In this document: positions 19,451 to 27,447 of the stretch, in pieces
How positions within the stretch are numbered: the first letter of the stretch is position 1
Layout of the letters: each line of letters starts with the position of its first letter
Source: Mycolicibacterium doricum
Lineage (GTDB): Bacteria > Actinomycetota > Actinomycetes > Mycobacteriales > Mycobacteriaceae
Assembly: GCF_010728155.1 (NCBI RefSeq)
Contig: NZ_AP022605.1
Coordinates: forward strand, 3,658,001-3,722,000
Reading direction: 5' to 3'
Length of the DNA: 64,000 bases
Notes under the pieces: model-generated
Told to the model about the DNA's origin: nothing
Seen by the model: only the letters and a program-made list of their open reading frames with translations
Databases searched by the model: none
Position numbers and translations under genes: made by a program

Positions 19451-20284
19451 TTATCCGTTTCGGCGCTTTCGCGCGTTTGCACGCTGGGAGGCCTTCGCTG
19501 CCTTGACCACCGCGCCGGCTTCGCCGCTGACGCGCTTGGCGCCCTCATAGGCGGCGGCGGCCTCGCTGAGTGCATGCTCCGCTTGGGCCAGACGCTCTTT
19601 GGCGTCATCGACGCGCAGCCGGGCGCTGGCCAGATCCCTGTGCCGGTCTTCCATCTTGTCGTCGGCGTCGGCCTTCGCCCGCTGCGCGGCCGCCAGCGCG
19701 CCGCGCGCCTGTTCGCCTCTGCGCCGGCGTTCCCGGTCCGGCGGGTTCTCGGGTTCGGTAGTCTCCTCGTTCCGTGCGGCCTTCTTCGGTGCCGGCTTGT
19801 CGGGTGCTTCGGCGAACACCATCTCGGTATCACCGAAACCTGACCAGTGTTCGGCCTGCGCCAGCCGGCCGAGCCGGGATCTGACGTCCGGGTCGGCGAT
19901 CGCCGCATGCAGGGTGTCGGTCACGTCGCCGCGTAGCGCGCTGGCCGGCGACCGGATGTCGGACATCTCGAGCGCGGCCCTGGTCAGCTGTTCGATCAGT
20001 GTTCGCTGCCGCCCGGACAGTTCGCGGATGCGGTGGCCATCCATGGCGGCGTGAGCGGCTCGCAACTCCTCACCTAGTTCACCAAGGCGTTCTGTCACTT
20101 CGGGTTCCCCGTGGACGAGTCGGTTGACCACCGCGGCCGACATCGTGGGCTTGCGGGCCCCGGTGATCCGTTTGGCCGCTACCGCGTCACCGCGTTGCTT
20201 GGCGTCGGCGGCCAACCGGCTGCGCAATGCGGTGAACTCGTCGGGCGCCACCGCGTACAGCTGGTCCAGCGGGTCGTCGGCCAT
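19451..20284 (-). CDS. Coiled-coil hypothetical protein
   Basis: A 277-residue soluble protein. It begins ADDPLDQLYAVAPDEFTALRSRLAADAKQRGD and has a long, very charged alanine-rich C-terminal helix (GEQARGALAAAQRAKADADDKMEDR) that should form a coiled coil, ending in a basic tail KASQRANARKRRNG. Mycobacterial relatives exist in my memory only as conserved hypotheticals. The basic end could bind nucleic acid. ATG 20284 is preferred over a frame running back to 20365 because conservation begins there. It sits between the MMPL gene and a small divergent gene. Confidence 0.6.
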   Translation of the reverse strand: MADDPLDQLYAVAPDEFTALRSRLAADAKQRGDAVAAKRITGARKPTMSAAVVNRLVHGEPEVTERLGELGEELRAAHAAMDGHRIRELSGRQRTLIEQLTRAALEMSDIRSPASALRGDVTDTLHAAIADPDVRSRLGRLAQAEHWSGFGDTEMVFAEAPDKPAPKKAARNEETTEPENPPDRERRRRGEQARGALAAAQRAKADADDKMEDRHRDLASARLRVDDAKERLAQAEHALSEAAAAYEGAKRVSGEAGAVVKAAKASQRANARKRRNG

Positions 20285-20462
20285 ACCACCCATGATGGCG
20301 GGAACCGCTGTCAACCGTCGCAAAGGTAGTCGGCGATCGCCAACACCGCCTAGCGAGCAATACATGACGGGACCCGCGTTGGCGTCGTTCTAGAGGCGAT
20401 CTACCGTCCTGGTGACACACCACGGGTTTGGGCCGACGCACACGCGGGGTAACTGCCGGCGC

Positions 20463-20720
20463 ATGAGCAACGAGTTCGCCGACGAGACGATCGATGTGGT
20501 CGCCCCGGGTGACGCCATCACCATGGACCGCGGATCGGGCCCGCAGTCGTACAAGGTCGTCCACAAGAACGACGGCCACGACTCCTACCTGGTGACTATG
20601 GAAGGCGCCGACGGTGAGACCTTCGAGCACGAATTCCCCTCGGGGGCCACGGTGACCCGGTCATTGGAGTCGAAGTGGGAGTCCACGCAAAGCCCCACCC
20701 CGAAGGCTGACGCCGGTTGA
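20463..20720 (+). CDS. Small hypothetical protein
   Basis: An 85-residue acidic protein: SNEFADETIDVVAPGDAITM, then SYKVVHKNDGHDSYLVTMEGADGETFE. The beta-rich pattern suggests a small barrel or SH3-like fold. There is no signal or membrane segment. ATG 20463 is preferred over an in-frame ATG at 20412 because the first 17 residues of the longer form are not protein-like. I cannot name a function. It is convergent with the rhomboid gene 150 bases downstream. Confidence 0.5.
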   Translation: MSNEFADETIDVVAPGDAITMDRGSGPQSYKVVHKNDGHDSYLVTMEGADGETFEHEFPSGATVTRSLESKWESTQSPTPKADAG

Positions 20721-20870
20721 CCGCCGGCCGGGCGCTTTCGCCGACGTCTGGCACGCTCGCGCCAAAGCCGGACCACAGAATCGGTGCTGAGCAGCAGATC
20801 GGCCGGGACACCGAGCTCCTGGTTCCGTCGTGGCAGCGTGACGTGCTGCCACGGGTGCGCCAACAGCGGC

Positions 20871-21740
20871 TCACCGCACGCCGAACAGGGTGAAGATCTC
20901 CTCCGTACGCCACACGACCAGCACCACGAACAGCACCAGGACCGCCGCCGTCACGCCGGCCTGCACGAGGTTGCGGCGGGCGGCGGGCGCATATGCGTAC
21001 ACAGCGGCGATCGCCGCACCGGTGACCAGGCCGCCGACGTGCCCTTGCCAGCTGATGCCCTGTGAGCTGATCAGCGGATACACGAACGTGAACACCAGGT
21101 TGAGGATGATGATCGCCGCGATCCCGCGGATGTCGAGGTTGAGCCTACGGGCCACCACGAACATCGCCCCGAACAAGCCGAAAACGGCCCCGGATGCACC
21201 GGCGGTCGCGGCGTTCACCGGTGAGAGCAGGTATACCAGCACGGAACCGCCGAGAGCGCTGAGCGCGTACAGCGCGCCGTAGCGCAACTGGCCCAACCAC
21301 ATCTCGAGCGGCGGCCCGACGACGTAGAGCGCCCACATGTTGAACAGCAGGTGCATCGCGCCATAGTGCAGGAACGCCGCGGTGACAAGGCGGTACCACT
21401 CACCGTCGGCGACCCCCGGCGTCCACAGCACGAATTCGCGCTCCACCTGACCCGACGTGCTCTGCAGCAGGAACGCCAGCACGTTGACCGCAATGAGGGT
21501 GTAGGTGACCACCGGCTTCGAGTCGGACAACCGCCCGCCGAACGGCGCACGGGCGCGCGGCGCCGACCGAGCCGCCTGGCCGACGCAGTCCGGACACTGA
21601 TGCCCGACGGCGGCCGATCGCATGCACTCCGGGCAGATGAACCGCCCGCACCGGGTGCACTGCACGTAGGTCTGGCGGTCAGGGTGCCGGTAACAGGTCG
21701 GCGCCTGGGCCGGAGACTGCCGGTACTGGGGATGGCTCAT
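20871..21740 (-). CDS. Rhomboid-family intramembrane serine protease with N-terminal zinc finger
   Basis: The 289-residue protein carries an N-terminal zinc-ribbon-like region (Cys16, His19, Cys28, Cys31, Cys36, Cys39, Cys49, Cys52), then six or seven membrane helices. The catalytic dyad is present: Ser183 in GASGAVFG and His234 in GHVGG. The HxxxN motif occurs as GAMHLLFNMWAL. It cleaves membrane proteins within the bilayer; substrates in mycobacteria are unknown. This is the Rv0110 type (from memory). ATG 21740 overlaps the stop of a 65-codon upstream frame by four bases (ATGA), so its translation is probably coupled. Confidence 0.93.
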   Translation of the reverse strand: MSHPQYRQSPAQAPTCYRHPDRQTYVQCTRCGRFICPECMRSAAVGHQCPDCVGQAARSAPRARAPFGGRLSDSKPVVTYTLIAVNVLAFLLQSTSGQVEREFVLWTPGVADGEWYRLVTAAFLHYGAMHLLFNMWALYVVGPPLEMWLGQLRYGALYALSALGGSVLVYLLSPVNAATAGASGAVFGLFGAMFVVARRLNLDIRGIAAIIILNLVFTFVYPLISSQGISWQGHVGGLVTGAAIAAVYAYAPAARRNLVQAGVTAAVLVLFVVLVVWRTEEIFTLFGVR

Positions 21741-21934
21741 CGCTTCGATTCCGCATCATCGAGGGTCCCGGACGGTTCCACCCAATTACGACCGCCGCCG
21801 GGTGCGACGCGCTCGGCTCGCGGGGAGGAGTGGCACCGTTGGGATCCGCCGTGGTGATCCACCATCGCGTCGAGATTCGTCGTCACCACGCTGACCTCGA
21901 AAGCGGGGCTCAACAGGTCGGGCTTCACGGCCAC
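21737..21934 (-). CDS. Small ORF coupled to the rhomboid gene (possible VOC-domain remnant)
   Basis: A 65-residue frame with a strong ribosome binding site (AAGGAG five bases before GTG 21934). It ends in a four-base overlap with the rhomboid start. The first 20 residues contain FEVSVVTTNLDAMV, which resembles the opening of glyoxalase/VOC-domain proteins (FEVSVVTTNLDAMVAFY, from memory). The rest, HHGGSQRCHSSPRAERVAPG, does not continue that fold. It may therefore be a truncated VOC gene now serving as a leader for rhomboid translation, or a genuine small protein. Confidence 0.45.
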   Translation of the reverse strand: MAVKPDLLSPAFEVSVVTTNLDAMVDHHGGSQRCHSSPRAERVAPGGGRNWVEPSGTLDDAESKR

Positions 21935-22396
21935 CTCGTCTCCTTGGGTACTCGACGACCATCATGCCAACGGCGCGGTGTGCGGTGCCGTATCCGGGTA
22001 GGTGAGACTGCGGGTCAGGGGTGGCTCGGCGCCGCTCAGGCGGGCGACGCCTCCGACGCCTCCTGAGCCGTGTCAGCGCGCGGGATAACACCCTCCGGGT
22101 CGCACAACGCCACCAGACGCGACACCGCCCGGCCCGGCATGCCGAAAATCGACGGCTTCGCACACCGCGCGGCGCCTTGGCATTGGCGGCGTCCACCTCA
22201 CCGCGCACTGCGACGCAGATCCGCTTATACGGTTGCCGTCCCGGCGCGCGCGTGGACAGCGCCAGCCCGCGGGCATGCGGACGAGAGAGACCGTGCAGCC
22301 GGGTGATGGTCACGGTGGCGCTCCGTCGGCGGTCGGACGCGGCGTGGAGCCGCCCAGCGCACACCGCTCATCCCCGCCAACATTGACCCAAACCGC
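21935..22396. other. Intergenic stretch with a possible STAS-like fragment
   Basis: About 460 bases without a convincing gene. On the minus strand near 22180-22235 the sequence encodes RICVAVRGEVDAANAKAP, similar to the second strand of STAS domains (xxVxGEVDAANA). The fold does not continue in that frame. It may be a remnant of another anti-sigma antagonist beside the intact pair at 22397-23304. Confidence 0.25.
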
Positions 22397-22906
22397 TCAC
22401 GCCTGAGCCGACGCTCTGGACCGCAGGGGGGCGCGGCGTTGGCAGCGGTCGAAGTACAGGTGTACCTGCGTGCCCTGCGGTGTCTGCTCGATGTCGACGC
22501 GGTCGGACAGCGCCCGCATCAGCGGGATGCCACGGCCGCGTGAGCGTTGCTGACTCGACGTATCGCTCTGGCGCCACTGGCCACGATCGGCGACCGTGAT
22601 CGCCAGCGTGCCCGTGTCGGCCGCGTATGAGGTCTGCAGAGTGATGTTGTGGCCCATCTCGCGATCGCGGTATGCGAACTCCGCGGCATTGGACAGCGCT
22701 TCGTTCACCACCAGCACGACGTCGCTGGACCGGACGTCGTCCAGTTCGAAATGGTCACAAAGCCAGCGCGCAAACTCCTTCCGCAGGCGCGCCACCGCCT
22801 GCGAATCGGCGGCGGCCCTACGAAGTAAGCACACGTCGGCCCCGTCCGGCTGGAGACTCGAAGAACCCATGGTGCGCCCCGGATACCCGATTCGCCGGGG
22901 TGTCAT
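22397..22906 (-). CDS. RsbW-like anti-sigma factor / histidine-kinase-like ATPase
   Basis: A 169-residue GHKL-fold protein of the serine-kinase anti-sigma type that binds a sigma factor or phosphorylates a STAS antagonist. The ATP-binding boxes are visible: N box NEALSNAAEFAY, G1 VADRGQW and G2 RGRGIPLMRAL. The last part should fold as the usual beta strand (QTPQGTQVHLYF). ATG 22906 overlaps the stop of the STAS gene (ATGA), so the two are translated together as a switch pair. An internal ATG at 22870 is a possible alternative. No sigma factor gene is adjacent. Confidence 0.85.
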   Translation of the reverse strand: MTPRRIGYPGRTMGSSSLQPDGADVCLLRRAAADSQAVARLRKEFARWLCDHFELDDVRSSDVVLVVNEALSNAAEFAYRDREMGHNITLQTSYAADTGTLAITVADRGQWRQSDTSSQQRSRGRGIPLMRALSDRVDIEQTPQGTQVHLYFDRCQRRAPLRSRASAQA

Positions 22907-23304
22907 TCGGCAAGTTTGCGCAGCGCCGCGTCCAGCGTGGAGAACACGTCGATGACGTCGGGCAGTCCGGTGATCTTCAACGGTCTGCTGATGCCGGGGC
23001 CGTCCGCCACCACCGCGAACCGCGCGGCGGGTGTGAGTTCGTGGTGCATGGTGACCAGCACGTGCATCCCCGCCGACGACAGGAACTCCGCATCGCTGAG
23101 GTCGACGATCAGACCGGTCGGCTCCTTCTCCCGGGCGGCGCGGATCACGGTGTCCTCCCGGGCGGCGCGGTCAACATGTCGACGGCCCCTGTTACGCGTA
23201 CCCCTGTGACGCGTACCCCTGTGACGCGTACCCCTGTGACGCTTACCACGGCGACGCGTCCATGCGACTGTTCGACACCGAACTCCTGACCGTCCAACTC
23301 TCAC
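22903..23304 (-). CDS. STAS-domain anti-sigma factor antagonist (frame apparently shifted)
   Basis: The C-terminal part reads EPTGLIVDLSDAEFLSSAGM, the STAS phospho-serine loop (Ser in FLSSAG), then a normal end. The N-terminal half is not in this frame. Another frame starting at TTG 23297 encodes HGRVAVVSVTG, then three VTGVR units and GAVDMLTAPPG, a standard STAS opening. It joins the C-terminal frame only after a shift near 23145-23170, where a 16-bp sequence is present twice. The frame from GTG 23304 replaces the opening with an Arg/His/Gly-rich stretch. The gene may be inactive, rescued by frameshifting, or affected by a base error. It overlaps the anti-sigma gene by four bases. Confidence 0.6.
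   Translation of the reverse strand: MRVGRSGVRCRTVAWTRRRGKRHRGTRHRGTRHRGTRNRGRRHVDRAAREDTVIRAAREKEPTGLIVDLSDAEFLSSAGMHVLVTMHHELTPAARFAVVADGPGISRPLKITGLPDVIDVFSTLDAALRKLAE
23196..23240. repeat. Three tandem 15-bp repeats inside the STAS gene
   Basis: gcgtacccctgtgac three times without a mismatch (23196-23210, 23211-23225, 23226-23240). In the STAS frame each adds VTGVR to the second beta strand. Confidence 0.95.
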
Positions 23305-23430
23305 CCAATTTCTCGCACCCGCCCCGACGAGATGCGGGCCATGACTGGCAAGGCTGCGGTCTCAACCCTTTCGTCCCCGAAAACAGAGCACGACGGCAAC
23401 CAGGCGAGCCGACCGGCATCGGCGGGCTTC

Positions 23431-23523
23431 TCAGGCGGAGGCTTCCGCGGGCACGGCGTCGTGCTTGTCGCCCTGCACGTAGGCGTCAGGCACTTCGTGC
23501 GGGTTCACACCCGGCGTGGTCAA
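23431..23523 (-). CDS. 30-codon ORF at the end of the moxR operon
   Basis: TTG 23523 overlaps the stop of the TPR gene by four bases (TTGA). The frame reads TTPGVNPHEVPDAYVQGDKH and ends in VPAEASA before TGA 23431. The composition is protein-like. It may be a coupled small protein, or the true C-terminus of the upstream protein displaced by a one-base shift. I do not recognise it. Confidence 0.35.
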   Translation of the reverse strand: MTTPGVNPHEVPDAYVQGDKHDAVPAEASA

Positions 23524-24248
23524 CTCGCGGAATCCCGCAGGATCTGGCGCAGCCGCTCGATCGGATCCGCCCCTCGCAAATTGAGTTCGCGGGGAGCGTC
23601 GGGTTCGGGATCACCGTCGGCACCCACAGTCGGCGGCGGCGGCGGGGGCGGCGGGGGCGGAGGAGGTGGTGGCGGGGCCATCGGCGGCGCATCCCGCAAT
23701 CCGTCGATCTTTGCCTGCAACCGGGCTGCGGCGTCGGCGCGCACGGCGCGGCGCTCCTGGTCGGGGTCGGTGTTGCCGGCGAAGCAGTTTCCGGGCGCCT
23801 GCGCGACGATGCCCAGCGCCTGCGTGTAGAGGTCGCGCGCGTCGGCGTTGCGGCCGATGAACGCGGCGTCGTCACCGCGGCGCTCGCGGACCAGTGTGAG
23901 GTTCACCCGCACGGGGCACGACTGTGCGTCGCGGGTGCGGGTGAGCGCCTCGTCGAACAGCGCGTCGGCATCGTCGAGCCGACGCTCGAGGACGGCCTGC
24001 GCGCCCTTCACGAATGGCGCCTTGGCCGGTTCGATCACATTGGCGACGCCGAGGATCGCGGCGTCGGTGGCCAGCGATTCGGCGTCGCTGTCGGCATAAT
24101 CGCGCACCGCGGCGTTGCCCACGAAAACCACCGACAGCAGTTTCACGGCAACCAGCACGACCGCCAGCGCCAGCGGCGTGCTCCAAAGCACTAGCCGCCG
24201 CCGAGTCCGCAGCCTCGCCGGAATCCGGCCGGTTCGACGGCGCCTCAT
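23520..24248 (-). CDS. Membrane-anchored TPR-like protein of the moxR operon
   Basis: The 242-residue protein has a basic N-terminus, one membrane helix (about 20-45, VLWSTPLALAVVLVAVKLLSVVFVG), then a helical region of tetratricopeptide type (DADALFDEALTR, ADARDLYTQALGIV). A run of 15 prolines and a short tail ending ERLRQILRDSAS follow. Such proteins close MoxR-VWA operons, and probably act as a scaffold facing outside. ATG 24248 overlaps the previous gene by four bases (ATGA). The two Cys residues (QSCPV and GNCFAG) could pair. The domain call is by pattern only. Confidence 0.65.
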   Translation of the reverse strand: MRRRRTGRIPARLRTRRRLVLWSTPLALAVVLVAVKLLSVVFVGNAAVRDYADSDAESLATDAAILGVANVIEPAKAPFVKGAQAVLERRLDDADALFDEALTRTRDAQSCPVRVNLTLVRERRGDDAAFIGRNADARDLYTQALGIVAQAPGNCFAGNTDPDQERRAVRADAAARLQAKIDGLRDAPPMAPPPPPPPPPPPPPPPTVGADGDPEPDAPRELNLRGADPIERLRQILRDSAS

Positions 24249-25138
24249 GAGCGCACGTCCCGTCGCGCCACCCGGCTGTGCCGCAGTTCCCGGACGCTGA
24301 GCCAGATCTCGTTGAGGAGCAACCCCGCGGCCAGCAGACAGAGCAGCCAGTACAGTTCGGTGCGTTCCCCGGCGGGGACGGGCTGGGTCGCTTCTCGCGC
24401 ATCGGGGCGCGTCTGGAGCGGCGGGAGTTCACCGCCGGCTCGGCGGTCGACATAGGGCACGCCGAGATCGTCGGCGACGCGACGCAGCGTGGCCTCGTCG
24501 ATCGCACCGTCGGCAGGGTGACCCAGCACGGCGCCCCCGCTCACCGAATCGGCCGGAACGTCGAAGCTGCCCTGGGCGGTGGACGCTCCCGGGGCGCCGG
24601 CACCCGCGTACACCACGACGTTGCGTGAGCCCGGGTACTGCTGGGTGGCCTGGATCAACTGATAGCGCAGGATGTTTCCCGGCGCGGCCGCGTCAGAGAG
24701 TTCGGGGTTGCCCGGCGGTAGCGCGGTCAGCGCGCTGACCTCGGGTTGCAGGCTCCACACGTCCGGCGACAGCGGCCAGGTGAGGGCCGGCTCCGGCGCG
24801 AAGGTGATCAGCGCGAACCGCGCCTCGGGATACCGGCCGAGCAGCGCGTCCATGTCGGAGCGCGCGTCCACGGTGCGGTCAAGCACGAGGAAGAGGTTGG
24901 TGTTGGCGCCGCTACCGCGCTCACCCGCCTCGTCGTCGGTCGCCGTGAGGGCCGGGCGGGTGGTGGCAAGGAGCAGGAAGGTGACCGCGAGAGTCATGGC
25001 ACCCCACCGTGCCAGCGCACTCCTGCGGTGCGCCCCGGTCGCGGCGAGCCCCTGGCGCAAGGTCACCAGGCGGGCGCCGACGAGCGCGACCGCGACGACG
25101 GCGAAGATCTCGAACGGGATGATCGGGTCGAAGGTCAT
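24245..25138 (-). CDS. VWA-like membrane protein (BatA/BatB type)
   Basis: The 297-residue protein has two N-terminal helices (around 8-25 and 45-65), a von Willebrand A-like outer domain and a C-terminal helix (ELYWLLCLLAAGLLLNEIWL), the layout of BatA/B proteins. The metal site of VWA domains (DxSxS) appears as LFLVLDRTVDARSD, so Ser residues are lost and metal binding is doubtful. Other VWA features, such as FALITFAPE, remain. It overlaps both neighbours by four bases. It probably forms a complex with the second VWA-like protein and the MoxR ATPase. Confidence 0.72.
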   Translation of the reverse strand: MTFDPIIPFEIFAVVAVALVGARLVTLRQGLAATGAHRRSALARWGAMTLAVTFLLLATTRPALTATDDEAGERGSGANTNLFLVLDRTVDARSDMDALLGRYPEARFALITFAPEPALTWPLSPDVWSLQPEVSALTALPPGNPELSDAAAPGNILRYQLIQATQQYPGSRNVVVYAGAGAPGASTAQGSFDVPADSVSGGAVLGHPADGAIDEATLRRVADDLGVPYVDRRAGGELPPLQTRPDAREATQPVPAGERTELYWLLCLLAAGLLLNEIWLSVRELRHSRVARRDVRS

Positions 25139-26121
25139 CGACGCAGCACCACCAGCGTCACACTGAGCGTCGCGGTGACCACCAGCACCACGGCCAGCAC
25201 CACAACCGGCGCGTCCTGGGTCTGCCCGGTCACCCGGGTCCCGTCGGCCAGCACCAGCGGGGCCGGCCGGTCGTTGATCCGCTCGAGGCCGTCGCGCACT
25301 GCGCCTTCGGTTTCGCCGAGCACGAATTGGCCGTCGGTCTGCTCGGCCAGTGCGCGCAGCGCTGCATCCTCGCCGGAGGCGATCACGTTGATCTGGGCGC
25401 CCGCGGCGTCGGCCAGGTCGGCGACATGTTCTGCGCCGAAGAGCGCGGGTCGTTGCTCGCTCGGTGCCCGCAGAGACGGCGGCCCGAGATATATCACCGA
25501 GCGGCGGTGCGAACTCTTCTGCTGGAAGTCAGGAAATCCGGTGAGGCACAATGACAGAACGTCCTCCACGCTGGCCGCATAGTCGGTGTAGGTGACCGGC
25601 GCGGAGAACTGGTCGATCAGGGCGCGTTCCGGGTCCGGCACTGCGGACGCCGCGGACAGGTCGTTGAACCGTCCGGCCGCGTACTGGTAGTCACGGGTGA
25701 GCGGCACGACCCGGGTGTTCACCGATGTCAGGCCGACCCGCTCGGTCTGGAAGGTGCCGGCCCGCTCGGCGAAGTGACCCAGTAACGCGCCGGTCGTCGG
25801 CTCGGTGACCGGGTCCGCGACGCACAGCATCACGTCTTCGGGGTGCGCACGGGCGAACGTCTCGTCGGCGCCGGTCGGCCGGGCCGCGGCCACCGCGGCC
25901 GCACCGAACAACACGACCAGCAGCACCAGTGTGGCCACCGTGGACACCGAGCGCAACCGCGCCGCGCGGGCGTACTCCGGCAGCCGGATCAGCCGGTCGA
26001 CGTTCGCCAGCGGCCGCAGGCTGCGCCGGTCCGGCGCCAGCGGAAGCACGATCGCCAGCGCAAAACAGGCGAGCAGCCCGAGCAATCCGATCACCGCGAT
26101 CGGCCACCACCTCAAATCCAT
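25135..26121 (-). CDS. Second VWA-like membrane protein of the moxR operon
   Basis: A 328-residue protein starting MDLRWWPIAVIGLLGLLACF, with two N-terminal helices, an outer domain of VWA-related pattern (DVMLCVADPVTEPTTG, SVEDVLSLCLTG, RSVIYLGPPSL) and a final helix (VVVLAVVLVVTATLSVTLVVLRR). The usual MIDAS DxSxS is not evident. ATG 26121 was chosen because it gives a proper membrane anchor; the frame is open to 26535 but the extra part lies inside the upstream gene. It overlaps that gene by ten bases. It is weakly conserved, so the family call rests on operon context. Confidence 0.65.
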   Translation of the reverse strand: MDLRWWPIAVIGLLGLLACFALAIVLPLAPDRRSLRPLANVDRLIRLPEYARAARLRSVSTVATLVLLVVLFGAAAVAAARPTGADETFARAHPEDVMLCVADPVTEPTTGALLGHFAERAGTFQTERVGLTSVNTRVVPLTRDYQYAAGRFNDLSAASAVPDPERALIDQFSAPVTYTDYAASVEDVLSLCLTGFPDFQQKSSHRRSVIYLGPPSLRAPSEQRPALFGAEHVADLADAAGAQINVIASGEDAALRALAEQTDGQFVLGETEGAVRDGLERINDRPAPLVLADGTRVTGQTQDAPVVVLAVVLVVTATLSVTLVVLRR

Positions 26122-26585
26122 GTGCGCACCAGCTCCTGCGCACGGGCGCCCAGTTGCCCGACGTCGGCGGGTGGGGCGGCGGTGAACCGAGCGTCCCCCA
26201 GGTCGGCCAGCACCGGGGCCGCCGCGCTGGCGCTGCTGCCTTCGAGGGCGTCGATCTGCATGTACTGTGCGCGCACACCGGTCGCCTGATGCAGGAAGCT
26301 GCGCAGGACACGGCTGATGGCGGCGCAGGCGTCGGCCGCAGACATCCGTCCGGCTTCGTGGTCGGCGGTGATGTCGGCGATGCGGGCGGCGTACCGGCGC
26401 CGCAGCAGCCGGGCATGCACCGGACCGACGACGGGGCGCCCGCGCAGCCGATCCGAAGGGAGGGTGGCGATGAACACCAGTGCAAACCAGGCGGTCACGA
26501 GAACCAGCAGAAGCACCGCCGTCCACAACCACCATGGCCAGTACGGGGTCGGGCCGATCACATGCCGCAGCAACTCATCGCGCAC
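26112..26585 (-). CDS. DUF4381-like membrane protein of the moxR operon
   Basis: A 157-residue protein with one membrane helix near the N-terminus (WPWWLWTAVLLLVLVTAWFALVF), then a helical cytoplasmic domain (HARLLRRRYAARIADITADHEAGRMSAADACAAISRVLRSFL). This arrangement is that of DUF4381 proteins found between DUF58 and VWA genes in MoxR operons. It may tether the complex to the membrane. Start and stop overlap the neighbours by about ten bases, so it is co-translated. Confidence 0.7.
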   Translation of the reverse strand: MRDELLRHVIGPTPYWPWWLWTAVLLLVLVTAWFALVFIATLPSDRLRGRPVVGPVHARLLRRRYAARIADITADHEAGRMSAADACAAISRVLRSFLHQATGVRAQYMQIDALEGSSASAAAPVLADLGDARFTAAPPADVGQLGARAQELVRTWI

Positions 26586-27444
26586 GAGCGAGCACCTCGC
26601 TGAGTGCGACGAGTTCGCGGCGGATGTCCGCGCTGCCGGACAGCGTGGTGTACCGGATGGCGTGCCGGGTCAGCAGGGCGTCGAGTCTGCGTAGGCGGGC
26701 CTTTTCCGCGCGACGGTACGCGGCGACCACTCGTCTGCCGAGCGTGGCACCGTTGAGGACGACCTTGCCCGTCGAAACGTCATAGCCGTCAGCGTCTTCG
26801 GGCCCGCCAAGCGGCGACATGTCCGACGTCATGAGCCACATGACGTCGTGGCGGGCGGACAGCCGGCTCAGGATCTCGTCGAGGCGCCCGGTGGTGTCCG
26901 GTTCGTCGGACACCACGACGACGAGCCTACTGTGACCGTAATGGCTTGCCACGTAGTCCAGTTGACACGTGATGTCACTCGGTCCGGGCTCGGCGAGGCT
27001 GTGCTGGTACCAGCGGTGCAGCAGGCTCTCGACGTGGTTCTCACCTCGGCGGGCCGGTACGTGAGCGCAACCGCCTGCATCGCCGAACACCATCCCCACC
27101 TCGTCGAGGCGGTTCAGGCTGATCAGTCCGACGGCCCCCATGGCATGGGCGGCGACGTCGCGTTTGCACTCCGCACTTGGCGACAGCGCGGACATGTTGC
27201 GGCCGGCGTCGGCGACCAACAGAATCTTGTGGTGTTTCTCGGAGACGAACCGCTTGATCAGCACACTGCCCGAACGCGCCGACGCCTTCCAGTCGATGTC
27301 GCGGACGTCATCGCCGGGGACGTACGGGCGTAGATCGTCGAATTCCAGGCTGCGCGTGTGCAACAGCGCATACCGGCCGCCGTCGAGCAGTCCGCGGGTG
27401 TCCTTGCCGAAGTGCGCCCGGGCTCGGTTCAGGTGCTTGCCCAC
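26575..27444 (-). CDS. DUF58 domain protein
   Basis: A 289-residue member of the DUF58 family, defined by RPYVPGDDVRDIDWKASARSG (residues about 38-58) and a VWA-like core (KILLVADAGRNM). DUF58 proteins are standard partners of MoxR AAA ATPases in cell-envelope or metal-insertion systems. Here no membrane segment is present, so it is probably peripheral. It begins four bases after the moxR stop region (27448) and overlaps the next gene by 11 bases. Its precise substrate is unknown. Confidence 0.85.
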   Translation of the reverse strand: MGKHLNRARAHFGKDTRGLLDGGRYALLHTRSLEFDDLRPYVPGDDVRDIDWKASARSGSVLIKRFVSEKHHKILLVADAGRNMSALSPSAECKRDVAAHAMGAVGLISLNRLDEVGMVFGDAGGCAHVPARRGENHVESLLHRWYQHSLAEPGPSDITCQLDYVASHYGHSRLVVVVSDEPDTTGRLDEILSRLSARHDVMWLMTSDMSPLGGPEDADGYDVSTGKVVLNGATLGRRVVAAYRRAEKARLRRLDALLTRHAIRYTTLSGSADIRRELVALSEVLARAR

Positions 27445-27447
27445 AGG

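Noticed and set aside
25135..26535. 466-codon form of the second VWA-like protein
   Set aside because: The first 138 codons lie antiparallel to no motif and overlap the DUF4381-like gene; ATG 26121 gives a proper membrane anchor.
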